Made by a program: the position numbers and the translations under genes. Below, one piece after another: positions 8,621-18,194 of a stretch of 64,000 nucleotides of DNA. The notes under the pieces are model-generated. The model was given only the letters and a program-made list of their open reading frames with translations, did no database searches and was not told the DNA's origin. Each line of letters starts with the position of its first letter. Within the stretch, counting starts at the first letter, position 1. The DNA is from Halochromatium roseum. GTDB lineage: Bacteria; Pseudomonadota; Gammaproteobacteria; Chromatiales; Chromatiaceae. The stretch is taken from NCBI RefSeq assembly GCF_016653315.1, contig NZ_NHSH01000057.1, forward strand, positions 124,001-188,000, in the 5' to 3' direction.

Positions 8621-8668
8621 GCACGGCAGAGGTGACGCCTCGCCCGTGCGGCATGATTCCCCGGAAGG
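8621..8668 (+). promoter_or_regulatory. Two leader hairpins in front of lon
   Basis: The first hairpin pairs GCACGG (8621-8626) with CCGTGC (8644-8649), with an inner GAGG/CCTC stem. A second small hairpin CCCC-GGAA-GGGG follows at about 8657-8668, roughly 25 nt before the lon start. No T-run follows, so these are leader structures rather than a terminator for rsmA. A regulatory role is inferred. Confidence 0.35.
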
Positions 8669-8693
8669 GGCAGGATTCAATCCGGAGATTTCG

Positions 8694-11105
8694 ATGAATG
8701 AAGAGGTTGCAGACACCGAGCAGCAGGAAGACAGGGCCTTCGATACGGACGATTTCGATCAGGAGACCAGCGAGCTAGCCCGTGCTCGTGACGTGCTGCC
8801 GTCGATGATCCATCTGCTGCCAGTGGCTTCACGCCCTTTCTTTCCGGGCCAGGCCGTGCCGCTGCTGATGGATTCGGAGTATTGGCTGCAGACCATGAAG
8901 GCGGTCGGCAATACCGAGCACAAGATCTTGGGCGTGGTGTTGGTCGGCAGCAACACCTCCGAGGAGGCCCGCAGCGCCGACTTCAAGCCTGTCGGCACCG
9001 CCTGTCGAGTGCATCGGGTGCATTCAGAAGAAGGCAAGCTGCAGGTGCTGGTCGAATGCCTGCAGCGCTTTCGCATCGAGCGCTTCGTCAGCCGCAAGCG
9101 TCCGTTCTCGGCACGGGTCGACTACATGCCGGAGCCGGTGCCGGAGCCTGAGGATCAGATCAAGGCCTATGCGATGGCCGTGATCAATACCATCAAGGAG
9201 TTACTGCCGCTCAATCCGCTCTACGTCGAAGAGCTGCGGATGTTCCTCGACCGCTTTGGCCCCGATGATCCCTCGCACCTGGCCGACTTCGCCGCCAGCC
9301 TGACTACCTCGACCAAAGAGCAGCTACAAGAGGTGCTCGAGGCCGTACCGCTGATGAAGCGCATGGAGAAGGTGCTGGTGCTGCTCAACAACGAGCTCGA
9401 GCTGGCCAAGGCACAGCACTCGATCCGCCAGTCGGTCGAGGAGCGGATGCAGAAGCAGCAGCGCGAGTTCTTCCTCAAGGAGCAGCTCAAGGTCATCCAA
9501 AAGGAGCTTGGCATTGCCAAGGACGATCGCACCGCCGAGACCGACAAGTTCAAGGACCGCCTGAAGAAGCTGACCCTGACCAACGAGGCGCAGAAGCGCG
9601 TCGATGAGGAGATGGACAAGCTGGCGATGCTCGAGACCGGCTCGCCCGAGTACTCGGTGACGCGCAACTATCTGGACTGGATCACGCTGCTGCCTTGGGG
9701 CCTACACTCCAAGGACAAGCTCGACCTGAAGCGCGCCCGGCGCGTGCTCGACCGCGACCATTACGGCCTGGACGACGTCAAGAACCGCATCCTCGAGTTC
9801 CTCGCCGTCGGCATCCACAAGAGCGAGATCGCCGGCTCGATCATCCTGCTGGTCGGCCCGCCTGGCGTCGGCAAGACCTCGATCGGCCGCTCGATCGCCG
9901 ATGCGCTCGGCCGCCGCTTCTACCGCTTCTCGGTCGGCGGTATCCGCGACGAGGCCGAGATCAAAGGCCATCGACGCACCTATATCGGCGCCATGCCCGG
10001 CAAGTTCCTGCAAGCGATCAAGGATGCCGGAACCGCCAATCCGGTGATCATGCTCGATGAGATCGACAAGATCGGCGCCAGCTACCACGGCGACCCGGCC
10101 TCCTCGCTGCTCGAGGTGCTCGACCCGGAGCAGAACGTCGACTTTCTCGATCATTATCTGGATCTGCGCTTTGATCTCTCCAAGGTGCTGTTCGTCTGCA
10201 CCGCCAACCAGACCGACAGCATCCCCGGCCCGCTGCTCGATCGCATGGAGGTGATCCAGCTCTCCGGCTATATCGCCGAGGAGAAGCTGGCGATCGCCAA
10301 GAAATACCTGCTCCCGCGGCAGATCGACCGGGCTGGACTGCCCAAGGACACGGTCAAGCTCAAGACCAAGGCTTTGCGCAGCTTGATCGAAGGCTATGCC
10401 CGCGATGCCGGCGTGCGGCGGCTCGAAAAGCAGCTCGGCAAGATCGTGCGCAAGGTGGCGGTGAAGATGCTCGAAGGCGCCGAGACGCCGATCGATGTCG
10501 ATCCAGAAACGCTCAAGGATTACCTCGGCAGTCCAGTCTTTCGCGATGAGCGCAAGCTCTCCGGCCCCGGCGTGGTCACCGGCCTGGCCTGGACCGCGAT
10601 GGGCGGCGCAACGCTGTCGATCGAGGCGGTGCGCACGCACGAGTTCGCCCGCGGTTTCAAGCTTACCGGTCAGCTCGGTGATGTGATGAAGGAATCGGCT
10701 GATATCGCTTATGGCTACATCGTCAGCCATGCGCTCAAGTTCGGCGCCGATCCAGCCTTCTTCGAGAAGGCCTTCGTCCATCTGCATGTGCCCGCCGGCG
10801 CGACGCCCAAGGATGGTCCGTCAGCCGGCATCACCATGGCCTCCGCCCTACTCTCGCTAGCGCGCAACAAGCCGGTGCGGCGCATCGCGATGACCGGCGA
10901 GCTGACGCTGACCGGCGAGGTATTCCCGATTGGCGGTGTGCGCGAGAAGCTGATCGCTGCGCGCCGTGCCGGCTTCAAAGAGATCCTGCTACCAGAGGAC
11001 AATCAGGGTGAGTTCGACGAGGTGCCCGAGCACGTGAAGAAGGGCTTCAAGGTGCACTTCGTCAGTCGCTTCGAGGATGTGGCGGCGCTGTTGTTCTCGG
11101 CCTAG
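8694..11105 (+). CDS. lon: ATP-dependent protease La (Lon family)
   Basis: An 803-residue cytosolic AAA+ protease that degrades misfolded and regulatory proteins. Order of parts: LAN substrate-binding domain ([19 protein letters not shown]), coiled coil, Walker [10 protein letters not shown], Walker [10 protein letters not shown], and a C-terminal Ser-Lys protease domain with the catalytic serine in [11 protein letters not shown]. The ATG at 8694 is preceded by ccggag; an upstream in-frame GTG at 8646 lies inside a hairpin and is unlikely. The N-terminal sequence differs from E. coli Lon, so it may be a second Lon paralogue. The gene stands alone between rsmA and a permease gene. Confidence 0.95.
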   Translation: MNEEVADTEQQEDRAFDTDDFDQETSELARARDVLPSMIHLLPVASRPFFPGQAVPLLMDSEYWLQTMKAVGNTEHKILGVVLVGSNTSEEARSADFKPVGTACRVHRVHSEEGKLQVLVECLQRFRIERFVSRKRPFSARVDYMPEPVPEPEDQIKAYAMAVINTIKELLPLNPLYVEELRMFLDRFGPDDPSHLADFAASLTTSTKEQLQEVLEAVPLMKRMEKVLVLLNNELELAKAQHSIRQSVEERMQKQQREFFLKEQLKVIQKELGIAKDDRTAETDKFKDRLKKLTLTNEAQKRVDEEMDKLAMLETGSPEYSVTRNYLDWITLLPWGLHSKDKLDLKRARRVLDRDHYGLDDVKNRILEFLAVGIHKSEIAGSIILLVGPPGVGKTSIGRSIADALGRRFYRFSVGGIRDEAEIKGHRRTYIGAMPGKFLQAIKDAGTANPVIMLDEIDKIGASYHGDPASSLLEVLDPEQNVDFLDHYLDLRFDLSKVLFVCTANQTDSIPGPLLDRMEVIQLSGYIAEEKLAIAKKYLLPRQIDRAGLPKDTVKLKTKALRSLIEGYARDAGVRRLEKQLGKIVRKVAVKMLEGAETPIDVDPETLKDYLGSPVFRDERKLSGPGVVTGLAWTAMGGATLSIEAVRTHEFARGFKLTGQLGDVMKESADIAYGYIVSHALKFGADPAFFEKAFVHLHVPAGATPKDGPSAGITMASALLSLARNKPVRRIAMTGELTLTGEVFPIGGVREKLIAARRAGFKEILLPEDNQGEFDEVPEHVKKGFKVHFVSRFEDVAALLFSA

Positions 11106-11159
11106 TGTAAGAACGCGGAAATCCCGAAACCGGTCGCTGCCGACCCCCGTCGTTGCGAG

Positions 11160-11182
11160 GTAGGAGCCCGCTTGCGGGCGAT
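11160..11182. repeat. REP-like palindromic element
   Basis: A gtaggag head is followed by GCCCGC-TT-GCGGGC, a perfect 6-bp hairpin. This is the form of extragenic palindromic repeats scattered in Pseudomonas and related gammaproteobacteria. I saw only this copy in the window. Confidence 0.6.
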
Positions 11183-11243
11183 ATCCGTCATCTCAAACCC
11201 TACTTCTGCCGGTCGTTCTTGCACCCTTATCAAAGCTCATTCA

Positions 11244-11993
11244 ATGGAATTCCTCGACATCGCTCTGATGATGTTTGTGCTCGCGCTCTGCGCGGGGTTG
11301 ATCGACGCGATCGCCGGCGGTGGTGGTCTGATCACGGTACCAGCGCTGCTGTGGGTCGGGCTGCCGCCAGTCGCAGCGCTGGCGACCAACAAAGCACAGG
11401 CGGTTTGGGGCTCGTTTGCGGCGACCGCGCATTTTGTTCGCCAAGGCACCATCGATCTGCGCCGCACATCCTTGCTCGTGATCTGCACCTTCATCGGTTC
11501 CGCCCTTGGTGCACTCTTGGTGCAGTACCTCGGTTCGGAACTGCTGGAGCGACTGGTGCCGCTGCTGTTGATCGCCTTCGCGCTCTACTTTCTGTTCTCG
11601 CCGAGGGTCTCGGATCTGGATTCGCGGCAGCGCATCGGCCTGCCCGCGTTTGCGCTGACGGTCGGTTTCGGTGTTGGCTTTTATGATGGCTTTTTTGGGC
11701 CTGGCACGGGCACCTTTTTTGCGATGGGCTTCGTCGCCCTCCTCGGTTTTGGCATGCGCCGCGCGACCGCGCATGCCAAGCTGCTCAACTTCACCAGTAA
11801 TTTCGCGGCGCTCTTGTTCTTCGTGCTGGGCGGGCAGGTCGTCTGGTCGCTGGCGCTAATCATGGCCGGTGGACAGCTTGCTGGCGGCTGGCTGGGCGCC
11901 CATCTGGTGCTTCGACACGGAACAGGATTGATAAGACCGGTGTTGGTCGTCGCCTCACTCGCGATCTCGGTCAAGCTATTGGTCATACCATGA
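11244..11993 (+). CDS. Sulfite exporter TauE/SafE (TSUP) family permease
   Basis: A 249-residue inner-membrane protein with about eight hydrophobic segments. Two TSUP repeats are visible. The first carries AGLIDAIAGGGGLITVPALL and ATNKAQAVWGS; the second carries VGFYDGFFGPGTGTFF and AKLLNFTSNFAAL. It is closest in feel to E. coli YfcA. Family members move sulfite, sulfoacetate, taurine or other organic anions, and the substrate here cannot be read from sequence. The ATG at 11244 opens the first membrane segment directly; its ribosome site is weak. Neighbours do not indicate a substrate. Confidence 0.88.
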   Translation: MEFLDIALMMFVLALCAGLIDAIAGGGGLITVPALLWVGLPPVAALATNKAQAVWGSFAATAHFVRQGTIDLRRTSLLVICTFIGSALGALLVQYLGSELLERLVPLLLIAFALYFLFSPRVSDLDSRQRIGLPAFALTVGFGVGFYDGFFGPGTGTFFAMGFVALLGFGMRRATAHAKLLNFTSNFAALLFFVLGGQVVWSLALIMAGGQLAGGWLGAHLVLRHGTGLIRPVLVVASLAISVKLLVIP

Positions 11994-12317
11994 CGATGCC
12001 GCGCTCCACACAGCTTCCGTCACGAAGAAACTCCTGAGCAAGTTCCTTCAAACCTGCTCGTTGACGGGTGCTCCTGCGCTGGGGTTCGCATGTCGACCTC
12101 TGGATTCATAGGGGCCAGCCAAAGAACCCACGCTTGACCTTTGTCGTCATCGCGTTCAACGCGGAGCATCTCCCAAAGACGGTGCAGCTGGCGCAGGCCC
12201 TGATCTGTGTCAAAAAGGTGTCATCTCAGTCGGAATTTTCGCCGACCAAGTCAATGTTGCCAGCGGTCTCTTCAGTGTACCCTCGCGGCCTTTCCTTCAA
12301 TCTGTGCCCCTTGGTCG
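11994..12317. other. Intergenic region with a possible coding remnant
   Basis: This 324-bp gap has no intact gene on the + strand. On the minus strand about 60 codons from about 12210 to 12030 are open, with coding-like composition (LRQLHRLWEMLRVERDDDKG is visible). They are closed upstream by a TGA and have no start. I do not recognise a family. It may be a decayed gene end. Confidence 0.3.
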
Positions 12318-13724
12318 ATGAAACGCAGCTTGATGTTGCTCGGCGCGAGTCTCTTTACGCTCGCCTTAGGCGTTAGTGCCCATACAGGGGCTAGCGGTGG
12401 CTCCAAACCCGAGTCTAATCCGAGCGCCGCCGCCTTTGCTTGGGGCGGCGATCTACGCCTGCGCCAGGTCTTCATCGGCAATGTCGGCCTCAACGACAAG
12501 TCGCCCATCGCCGATCGCAACTTTCAACGCTATCGCGGCCGGCTCTGGGGTCGCCATGCGCCGACCGAACAGCTCAGCGCCGAGGCACGGCTGATCTGGG
12601 AAGGGCGTCATTACAACCAGCCCAAAGCCGATCAGTGGCCGATTCCCGGCTTTGAGGCCTGGTACTCAGGCGGACTCCTGTTCGACCAGCTCGCCCTGAG
12701 CCTGGATCAGCCCGCCGGGCTTCCCCTCAGCCTCAAGGTCGGCCGGCAAGACCTGATCCTCGGTCACGGCTGGCTGGTGCTCGAGGGCACGCCCTTGGAC
12801 GGCTCGCGGACGATCTACTTCGATGCCGCACGGGCGACGATCAACCTGGCCGAGATCGAGACCCGGGTCGACCTCATCTACCTCAATCAGGACGCGACCA
12901 CCGAACGCTTCCCACGGCCACTGAATGGCGTGATCGAGAATCAGATCGAGCAAGATGAGACCGGCGCCATCCTCCACGCGCGCAACCGATCCTTGCTCCC
13001 CGAAACCGATCTCGACGGCTATTTCATCTACAAGCAGGATCGGCCCGATGTGACCCCGGGCAACATCCGCGTCAACAATGGAGCGCCCTTTCCGTCACCG
13101 AGCGACAGCGGCGACATCTACACTCTCGGCCTGCGCACAGAGGGCGATCTCAGCCCAGCCTGGGGTCTGCGCGCCGAGGGTGCTTATCAATGGGGGCAGC
13201 TCAACGGGAGCGATCTGACCGCGGTCGGCTTCAATGGCCGCATTCTCTACCGGCTGCGGGATCGGCTCGAGAACCGCTTTCATGCCGACTTGGAATATCT
13301 CTCCGGCGATGATCCGGGCGACAGCGCCGATCAGGCCTTCGATCCACTCTGGGGCCGCTGGCCGCAATGGAGCGAGCTGATGATCTATCAGTGGCCACTC
13401 GACAGCCGTGTTGCGCAGGCCAGCAACCTGCTGCGGCTCAACCTGGGCTGGATGGCGCAGGTGCATCCGACCAGCCTGCTGACCTTCGACTACCATGCCC
13501 TGTTCGCGAACGAAGAGAGCACGCTGACGCCGCAGCAAGCGGTGAATATCTCCGGCGACGGTCGCTTTCGCGGCCATCTGTTCACGGCCTGGCTCAAGGC
13601 CAAGCTCAGCGATCATGTCTCCGGCCATCTGGTCGCTGAATACCTGGCGCCCGGCGACTTTTATGCCGAGCACCGCCGCGATGAATCCTACTTTCTGCGC
13701 GCCGAACTGGTGCTGCATTGGTGA
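12318..13724 (+). CDS. Alginate-export (AlgE-like) outer membrane porin
   Basis: A 468-residue outer-membrane beta-barrel protein. The ATG at 12318 starts a signal peptide (MKRSLMLLGASLFTLALG, cut near SAH). The body has the AlgE-family pattern: GDLRLRQVFIGN strand, RYRGRLWGRH, KVGRQDLILGHGWLVLEG (the conserved GRQ motif), then alternating strands to a C-terminal ELVLHW ending in an aromatic residue, as barrels need. Relatives export alginate or act as general anion channels, and the substrate is unknown here. It directly precedes iorA, almost overlapping, so uptake of an aromatic acid is an open possibility. Confidence 0.82.
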   Translation: MKRSLMLLGASLFTLALGVSAHTGASGGSKPESNPSAAAFAWGGDLRLRQVFIGNVGLNDKSPIADRNFQRYRGRLWGRHAPTEQLSAEARLIWEGRHYNQPKADQWPIPGFEAWYSGGLLFDQLALSLDQPAGLPLSLKVGRQDLILGHGWLVLEGTPLDGSRTIYFDAARATINLAEIETRVDLIYLNQDATTERFPRPLNGVIENQIEQDETGAILHARNRSLLPETDLDGYFIYKQDRPDVTPGNIRVNNGAPFPSPSDSGDIYTLGLRTEGDLSPAWGLRAEGAYQWGQLNGSDLTAVGFNGRILYRLRDRLENRFHADLEYLSGDDPGDSADQAFDPLWGRWPQWSELMIYQWPLDSRVAQASNLLRLNLGWMAQVHPTSLLTFDYHALFANEESTLTPQQAVNISGDGRFRGHLFTAWLKAKLSDHVSGHLVAEYLAPGDFYAEHRRDESYFLRAELVLHW

Positions 13725-13732
13725 AACGATCG

Positions 13733-15433
13733 ATGACCGAAGAACGCCTCCTCTTAAGCGGTGATGACGCCGTCGCCCTCGCCGCCCTGCATGCCGGAGT
13801 CCGGCTCGGCACTGGCTACCCGGGGACGCCCTCGACAGAAATCCTCGAGACCTTTGATCGCCTTGGCGGTCATGCCCAATGGGCACCGAACGAGAAGGTC
13901 GCGCTCGAGGTCGGTATCGGCAGTGCCTTCGCCGGCGCCCGCACGCTGGTGACGATGAAGCACGTCGGCCTCAATGTCGCCGCCGATGCGCTGTTCACGG
14001 CCACCTATACCGATGTCGATGGCGGCCTGGTCATCGTCTCGGCCGATGATCCGGGTATGGCCTCGAGTCAGAATGAGCAGGACAATCGCCACTTCGCGCG
14101 CGCTGCCGGCGCACCGATGTTGGAGCCGATCGACTCGCAGCAGGCCTATGACTACACCTGGCTCGCGTTCGCGATCGGTGAGCGCTGGAAGATCCCGGTC
14201 ATCCTGCGTCTGACGACGCGGATCTGCCATGCCAAGACCGTCGTTCGCCCACGCGGCGTCGAGCAGCGGCGCTCGCTGGAGTCCCATGAAACCTCGACGG
14301 AGCACGGCAAGACTGAACATCGTTTTCGGCGCGATATCCCGACGCGTGTCATGATCCCGGCCTTCGCCAAACCCGCGCACCATCGGCTGCGCCAGAAGCT
14401 AGCTGAGATCGCCGCCTGGAATGAGGCTGAAGGTCCGATGCAAGAGTATGGGAGCGAAGCACGAGACCAGGACGGCGATCAGCCAGCTCCCAAACTCGGC
14501 ATCATCGCCACCGGTGTCGCCGCCATGCACGCGCGCGAGGCGGCGCCCGATGCCCGTCAACTGACCTTCGGCCTCACCTATCCATTACCACTGACGCGGA
14601 TTCGCGCCTTCGCTGCCCAGGTCGAGCGGTTGCTGGTGATCGAAGAAGGCGATCCAGTGTTGGTCGACGATCTCAATGCCGCCGGCATCAAGGCCGAAGG
14701 CAAGCCGATGCGCTACCGCTTCGGCGAGCTGAATGTCGAGCGCGCGCGCCGCATCATCGCCGGCGAAGACAGCCCCGAGCCTGAGCCGGCCAAGGGCAAG
14801 CCACCGGAGCTCTGTCAGGGCTGCTCGCATCGCGTGGTGTTCGAGGCCCTGCGCGATCTCAACTGCATCGTCGCTGGCGACATCGGCTGCTACACCCTCG
14901 GCGTGCTACCACCGTTCTCGGCCATGGACACCTGCGTCTGCATGGGCGCGAGCATTGGCGTTGGTCTCGGCATGCGGCATGTGTTGCCCGAGGCCGAGGC
15001 GCGCCGTGTGGTCAGCGTGATTGGCGATTCGACCTTCGTTCATTCCGGACTCACCGGACTCGCGGAGATGGTCTATAACCCACCGCCGACCGGCCATCTG
15101 GTGCTGATCCTCGACAATGGCACCACCGCGATGACCGGCCAGCAAGAGCACCCCGGCACCGGTCGCTCGCTCGACCACAGCCCAACCCATCAGCTCGACT
15201 TCGCCGGTATCGCTCAGGCGATGGGTGTGCAATCGGTGGTGCTGATCGACGGCAGCGACAAGACCCTGTCACTCGAGGAGCGCATCGCCACACAGCTCGC
15301 CCGCGATGAGACGGCGCTGTTCATCGTGCGCCAGCCCTGTGTTCTGGCAGCGCCAAAGATCCGGCTCTACGAGAAGGCGGCGGCTGGCGAGCGCGAGCGC
15401 CGATGCGCCGCACTGCCAGAAATCGATGACTAA
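13733..15433 (+). CDS. iorA: Indolepyruvate oxidoreductase alpha subunit (TPP-dependent), lacking a ferredoxin domain
   Basis: A 566-residue subunit that with IorB oxidatively decarboxylates aryl-2-oxoacids to aryl-acetyl-CoA. The N-terminal pyrimidine-binding domain has GYPGTPSTEILE and ADDPGMASSQNEQDNR. The C-terminal TPP domain has CQGCSHR, GDIGCYTLG, GDSTFVHSGLTGL and ILDNGTTAMTGQQEHPG. Classical IorA ends in two 4Fe-4S ferredoxin clusters; this one ends soon after QPCVLAAPKIRLYEK with no cysteine clusters. Start ATG 13733 is chosen, with GTG at 13721 and TTG at 13718 possible. It is followed by iorB, a PaaK-type ligase and an ACT protein. Confidence 0.9.
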   Translation: MTEERLLLSGDDAVALAALHAGVRLGTGYPGTPSTEILETFDRLGGHAQWAPNEKVALEVGIGSAFAGARTLVTMKHVGLNVAADALFTATYTDVDGGLVIVSADDPGMASSQNEQDNRHFARAAGAPMLEPIDSQQAYDYTWLAFAIGERWKIPVILRLTTRICHAKTVVRPRGVEQRRSLESHETSTEHGKTEHRFRRDIPTRVMIPAFAKPAHHRLRQKLAEIAAWNEAEGPMQEYGSEARDQDGDQPAPKLGIIATGVAAMHAREAAPDARQLTFGLTYPLPLTRIRAFAAQVERLLVIEEGDPVLVDDLNAAGIKAEGKPMRYRFGELNVERARRIIAGEDSPEPEPAKGKPPELCQGCSHRVVFEALRDLNCIVAGDIGCYTLGVLPPFSAMDTCVCMGASIGVGLGMRHVLPEAEARRVVSVIGDSTFVHSGLTGLAEMVYNPPPTGHLVLILDNGTTAMTGQQEHPGTGRSLDHSPTHQLDFAGIAQAMGVQSVVLIDGSDKTLSLEERIATQLARDETALFIVRQPCVLAAPKIRLYEKAAAGERERRCAALPEIDD

Positions 15434-15535
15434 CGCTCATGGCGCGGCGCCACCCCGGACAATGAATCGCGTGAGATTCAGGTTAACAACCGACCGCGAC
15501 GGCGGTCCTCGAATCAGGCACCAAACAGAGCATCG

Positions 15536-16021
15536 ATGATTACCAACATCGTCATTGCAGGCCTCGGCGGCCAAGGCGTCGTCAAGGCCTCCGACATCCT
15601 CGCCGATGCCGCGCTTGCCGCTGGCTTCGACGTCAAGAAGAGCGAGCTGCACGGTATGAGCCAGCGCGGCGGCTCGGTCACCAGCGACGTGCGCTATGGC
15701 CACCCCGAGCACAGCCCGGTACTGAGTCCGATGGTGCCGCCCGGCGAAGCCCACGTGCTGCTGGTACTCGAGCCGACCCAGGTCGAGGTCGCTCGGCCAC
15801 TGCTGCATCCCGGCGGTCTGCTGATCGGCCCGGAGCTCATCGAGCCGGGTGCGTTGAAGAACAAGAAGAGCTTCAACGTCGCCATGCTCGGCGCCCTCTC
15901 GACCGGACTCGAGATCGGCGAGCTGTACTGGCAGCAGGCGATCCAGGCCAACCTGGCCGAGAAGCTGCACGCCCTCAACGCCCAGGCCTTCGCGCTCGGT
16001 CGGGCGCGTGGTCCTAGCTAG
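15536..16021 (+). CDS. iorB: Indolepyruvate oxidoreductase beta subunit
   Basis: A 161-residue gamma-type domain of the 2-oxoacid oxidoreductase family. The N-terminus NIVIAGLGGQGVVKASDIL is the typical nucleotide-binding opening, followed by KKSELHGMSQRGGSVTSDVRYG, the conserved HGMxQRGG motif of IorB. It is somewhat shorter than the usual 180-200 residues, ending right after the last helix. It forms the catalytic complex with IorA. A 100-bp gap separates it from iorA, and about 120 bp precede paaK. Confidence 0.92.
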   Translation: MITNIVIAGLGGQGVVKASDILADAALAAGFDVKKSELHGMSQRGGSVTSDVRYGHPEHSPVLSPMVPPGEAHVLLVLEPTQVEVARPLLHPGGLLIGPELIEPGALKNKKSFNVAMLGALSTGLEIGELYWQQAIQANLAEKLHALNAQAFALGRARGPS

Positions 16022-16140
16022 AAGATAGCAGGCACCCGGGATCAAGCACGCCAACTTGACAACGTGACAACATGCAAGCATAGCAACCACTCGGGTCGTT
16101 TCCTGCCGCCGACTCCGCCCGATGAACTTGAGGCTTTCCC

Positions 16141-17475
16141 ATGCTGAAAGAGCTCTGGAACGATGCTGCCGGGGGCTTCCACCCCGCCAGCGCCCCTGAT
16201 TTCCTGCCAGAAGCTGCGCTCAAGGAGGTCCAGTTGCGGCGTCTGCGCGCTGTGGTGCAGCGCGCCTACGACAACGTCGCCCTGTTCCAGGAGCGTCTGC
16301 GCGAGCGCGATCTGACCCCTGCCGCGATCGAGTCGCTCCAGGATATCCGCCATCTACCGTTCACGGTTAAGGCCGACCTGCGCGACACCTATCCCTTCGG
16401 TCTCTTCGCCAGCCCGATGAGCGAGGTGGTGCGGCTGCACGCCTCCAGCGGTACCACCGGCAAACCGATCGTCGTCGCCTACACCCGCGAGGATATCGAA
16501 GTCTGGTCCGAGGTCATGGCGCGCACCCTCGCCTGCTGCAGCCTGCACCGCGGCGACATCGTGCAGAACGCCTTCGGTTATGGCCTGTTCACCGGCGGTC
16601 TTGGCGCCCACTATGGCGCCGAGGCCTTGGGCGCCACGGTGATCCCGATCTCGGGCGGCAATACCGAGCGCCAGATCATGGTGATCCGCGACTTCGGCGT
16701 CTCGGCGCTGTTCTCGACCCCGAGCTACTTCACCCATCTGGTCGAGCGTGCCGGCGAGCTTGGCATCGACCTGCGCGAGTTGCCGCTCCGGGTTGGCGTT
16801 TTTGGTGCCGAGCCCTGGAGCGATGGCATGCGCAGCCATATCGAGGCGGCCGCCGGCATCAGCGCCTTCGATATCTATGGCCTGTCCGAGATCATCGGCC
16901 CCGGCGTTGCTAGCGAATGCCCCGAGCACCATGGCCTGCATGTGTTCGAGGACCACTTCTACCCGGAGATCATTGACCCCGAGACGGGCGAGCCACTGCC
17001 AGACGGCGAGGAAGGCGAGCTGGTGCTGACCACCCTCAGCAAGCAGGCGATGCCGATGATCCGCTACCGCACCCGCGACATCACCGCCATCATCCACGAA
17101 CGCTGCGGCTGTGGGCGCAGCCTGCGCCGGATTCAGCGCATCGGCCGGCGTTCCGACGACATGATCATCATCCGTGGCGTCAACATCTTCCCGTCGCAGG
17201 TCGAGGCCGCGCTGCTGGCGGTGGAGGGTACTCTGCCGCATTACCGGATCATCCTCGGCCGCGAACAGGGGCTGGATCAGATGACGGTCGAGGTCGAGGT
17301 CACGCCCGAGGTGCTGAGCGATCAGGTGCGCGTCATCGAAGACATGCGCGAGCGCATCGCTCAGGCCATCGAGCGCATCCTCGGGATTCGCGTCGGCCTG
17401 CGGCTGGTCGAGCCGCATAGCATCGAGCGCAGCCAAGGCAAGGCCAAACGTGTGGTTGACCAGCGTGGCGACTAA
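16141..17475 (+). CDS. paaK: Phenylacetate-CoA ligase (PaaK-type)
   Basis: A 444-residue adenylate-forming enzyme that activates phenylacetate or indoleacetate with ATP and CoA. It shows the P-loop-like motif ASSGTTGKP, the core FDIYGLSEIIGPGVASEC, RYRTRDI, and the hinge region RRSDDMIIIRGVNIFPSQVE. Length matches PaaK. No other phenylacetate-degradation genes are present. With iorAB and the ACT protein it makes the known ior-paaK-ACT arrangement. There the ligase may run with the oxidoreductase either to make aryl-2-oxoacids from arylacetates or to harvest ATP from aryl-CoA. Confidence 0.93.
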   Translation: MLKELWNDAAGGFHPASAPDFLPEAALKEVQLRRLRAVVQRAYDNVALFQERLRERDLTPAAIESLQDIRHLPFTVKADLRDTYPFGLFASPMSEVVRLHASSGTTGKPIVVAYTREDIEVWSEVMARTLACCSLHRGDIVQNAFGYGLFTGGLGAHYGAEALGATVIPISGGNTERQIMVIRDFGVSALFSTPSYFTHLVERAGELGIDLRELPLRVGVFGAEPWSDGMRSHIEAAAGISAFDIYGLSEIIGPGVASECPEHHGLHVFEDHFYPEIIDPETGEPLPDGEEGELVLTTLSKQAMPMIRYRTRDITAIIHERCGCGRSLRRIQRIGRRSDDMIIIRGVNIFPSQVEAALLAVEGTLPHYRIILGREQGLDQMTVEVEVTPEVLSDQVRVIEDMRERIAQAIERILGIRVGLRLVEPHSIERSQGKAKRVVDQRGD

Positions 17476-17603
17476 GGCGCTTCCTGGACAACCTCATACC
17501 CTCTACCTACAGATCAGTACCACGGATAAACACCAATGAAGCGAGATAGAAACAACTAGGATTCGTGTCCATCTCCACCACAGCAGCTAACCGCCTGTTC
17601 ATC

Positions 17604-18041
17604 ATGAAACTTAACCAGCTCTCCCTGTTCCTTGAGAACCGCCCCGGCAGGCTGATCGAGCCGACCCGGCTGCTTGCCGCCGAGGGCATCAACGTCATGA
17701 CCCTGTGCCTGGCTGATACCGCCGAGTTCGGCATCCTACGGCTGATCGTGCAGAACCCTGCCCGTGCTGCGGACGTGCTCAACGCGGCCGGTTGGGCGGT
17801 TAACCTGACCGAGGTCGTTGCCGTCGAGGTGCCTGATCAACCCGGTGGCCTGGCCGAGGTGCTCGGCGTGTTCGAGCAGGCTGGACTCAATGTCGAATAC
17901 GTCTACGCCTTTACCCTGCGCCGCGAAGATCGAGCGATCCTGGTGTTCCGATTCCAGGAACCGGACCAGGCGATTACGGCACTTCAGGCGAGCGGCCATC
18001 GGGTGCTCGATGCCGAGCGGCTCGAAGCGCTGGTTGGCTGA
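17604..18041 (+). CDS. ACT-domain protein (amino-acid sensor)
   Basis: A 145-residue protein of two ACT folds: residues 1-70 (LNQLSLFLENRPGRL...GINVMTLCLAD) and 71-145 (AVEVPDQPGGLAEVLGVFEQAGLNVEYVYA). Such proteins bind amino acids and often sit next to iorAB-paaK, so a regulatory role sensing an aromatic amino acid is likely. The ATG at 17604 starts right at the first strand; a GTG at 17565 would add 13 unrelated residues. It has no enzymatic domain. Confidence 0.85.
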   Translation: MKLNQLSLFLENRPGRLIEPTRLLAAEGINVMTLCLADTAEFGILRLIVQNPARAADVLNAAGWAVNLTEVVAVEVPDQPGGLAEVLGVFEQAGLNVEYVYAFTLRREDRAILVFRFQEPDQAITALQASGHRVLDAERLEALVG

Positions 18042-18194
18042 GCACGCAAGCCATCGTCTGTACAAGCTTGCGCAATCGATTGCGAGCTCAGGCTGGGCTG
18101 CGGTCTGGGGCAAAGCCGTAGTAAGTTGGCGTGGCTCGGCCCCGACGAGGGATCAGGCACAGGCACAAAAGAGGCCAGGCTCAATCAGTCCCAC

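Noticed and set aside
9702-10787. 361-residue open frame antisense to lon
   Set aside because: Mirror of the lon codon pattern in GC-rich DNA; no start signal, no family and full overlap with an intact conserved gene.
16354-17436. 360-residue frame antisense to paaK
   Set aside because: Same antisense effect; composition is not protein-like and the + strand has a clear adenylate-forming enzyme.
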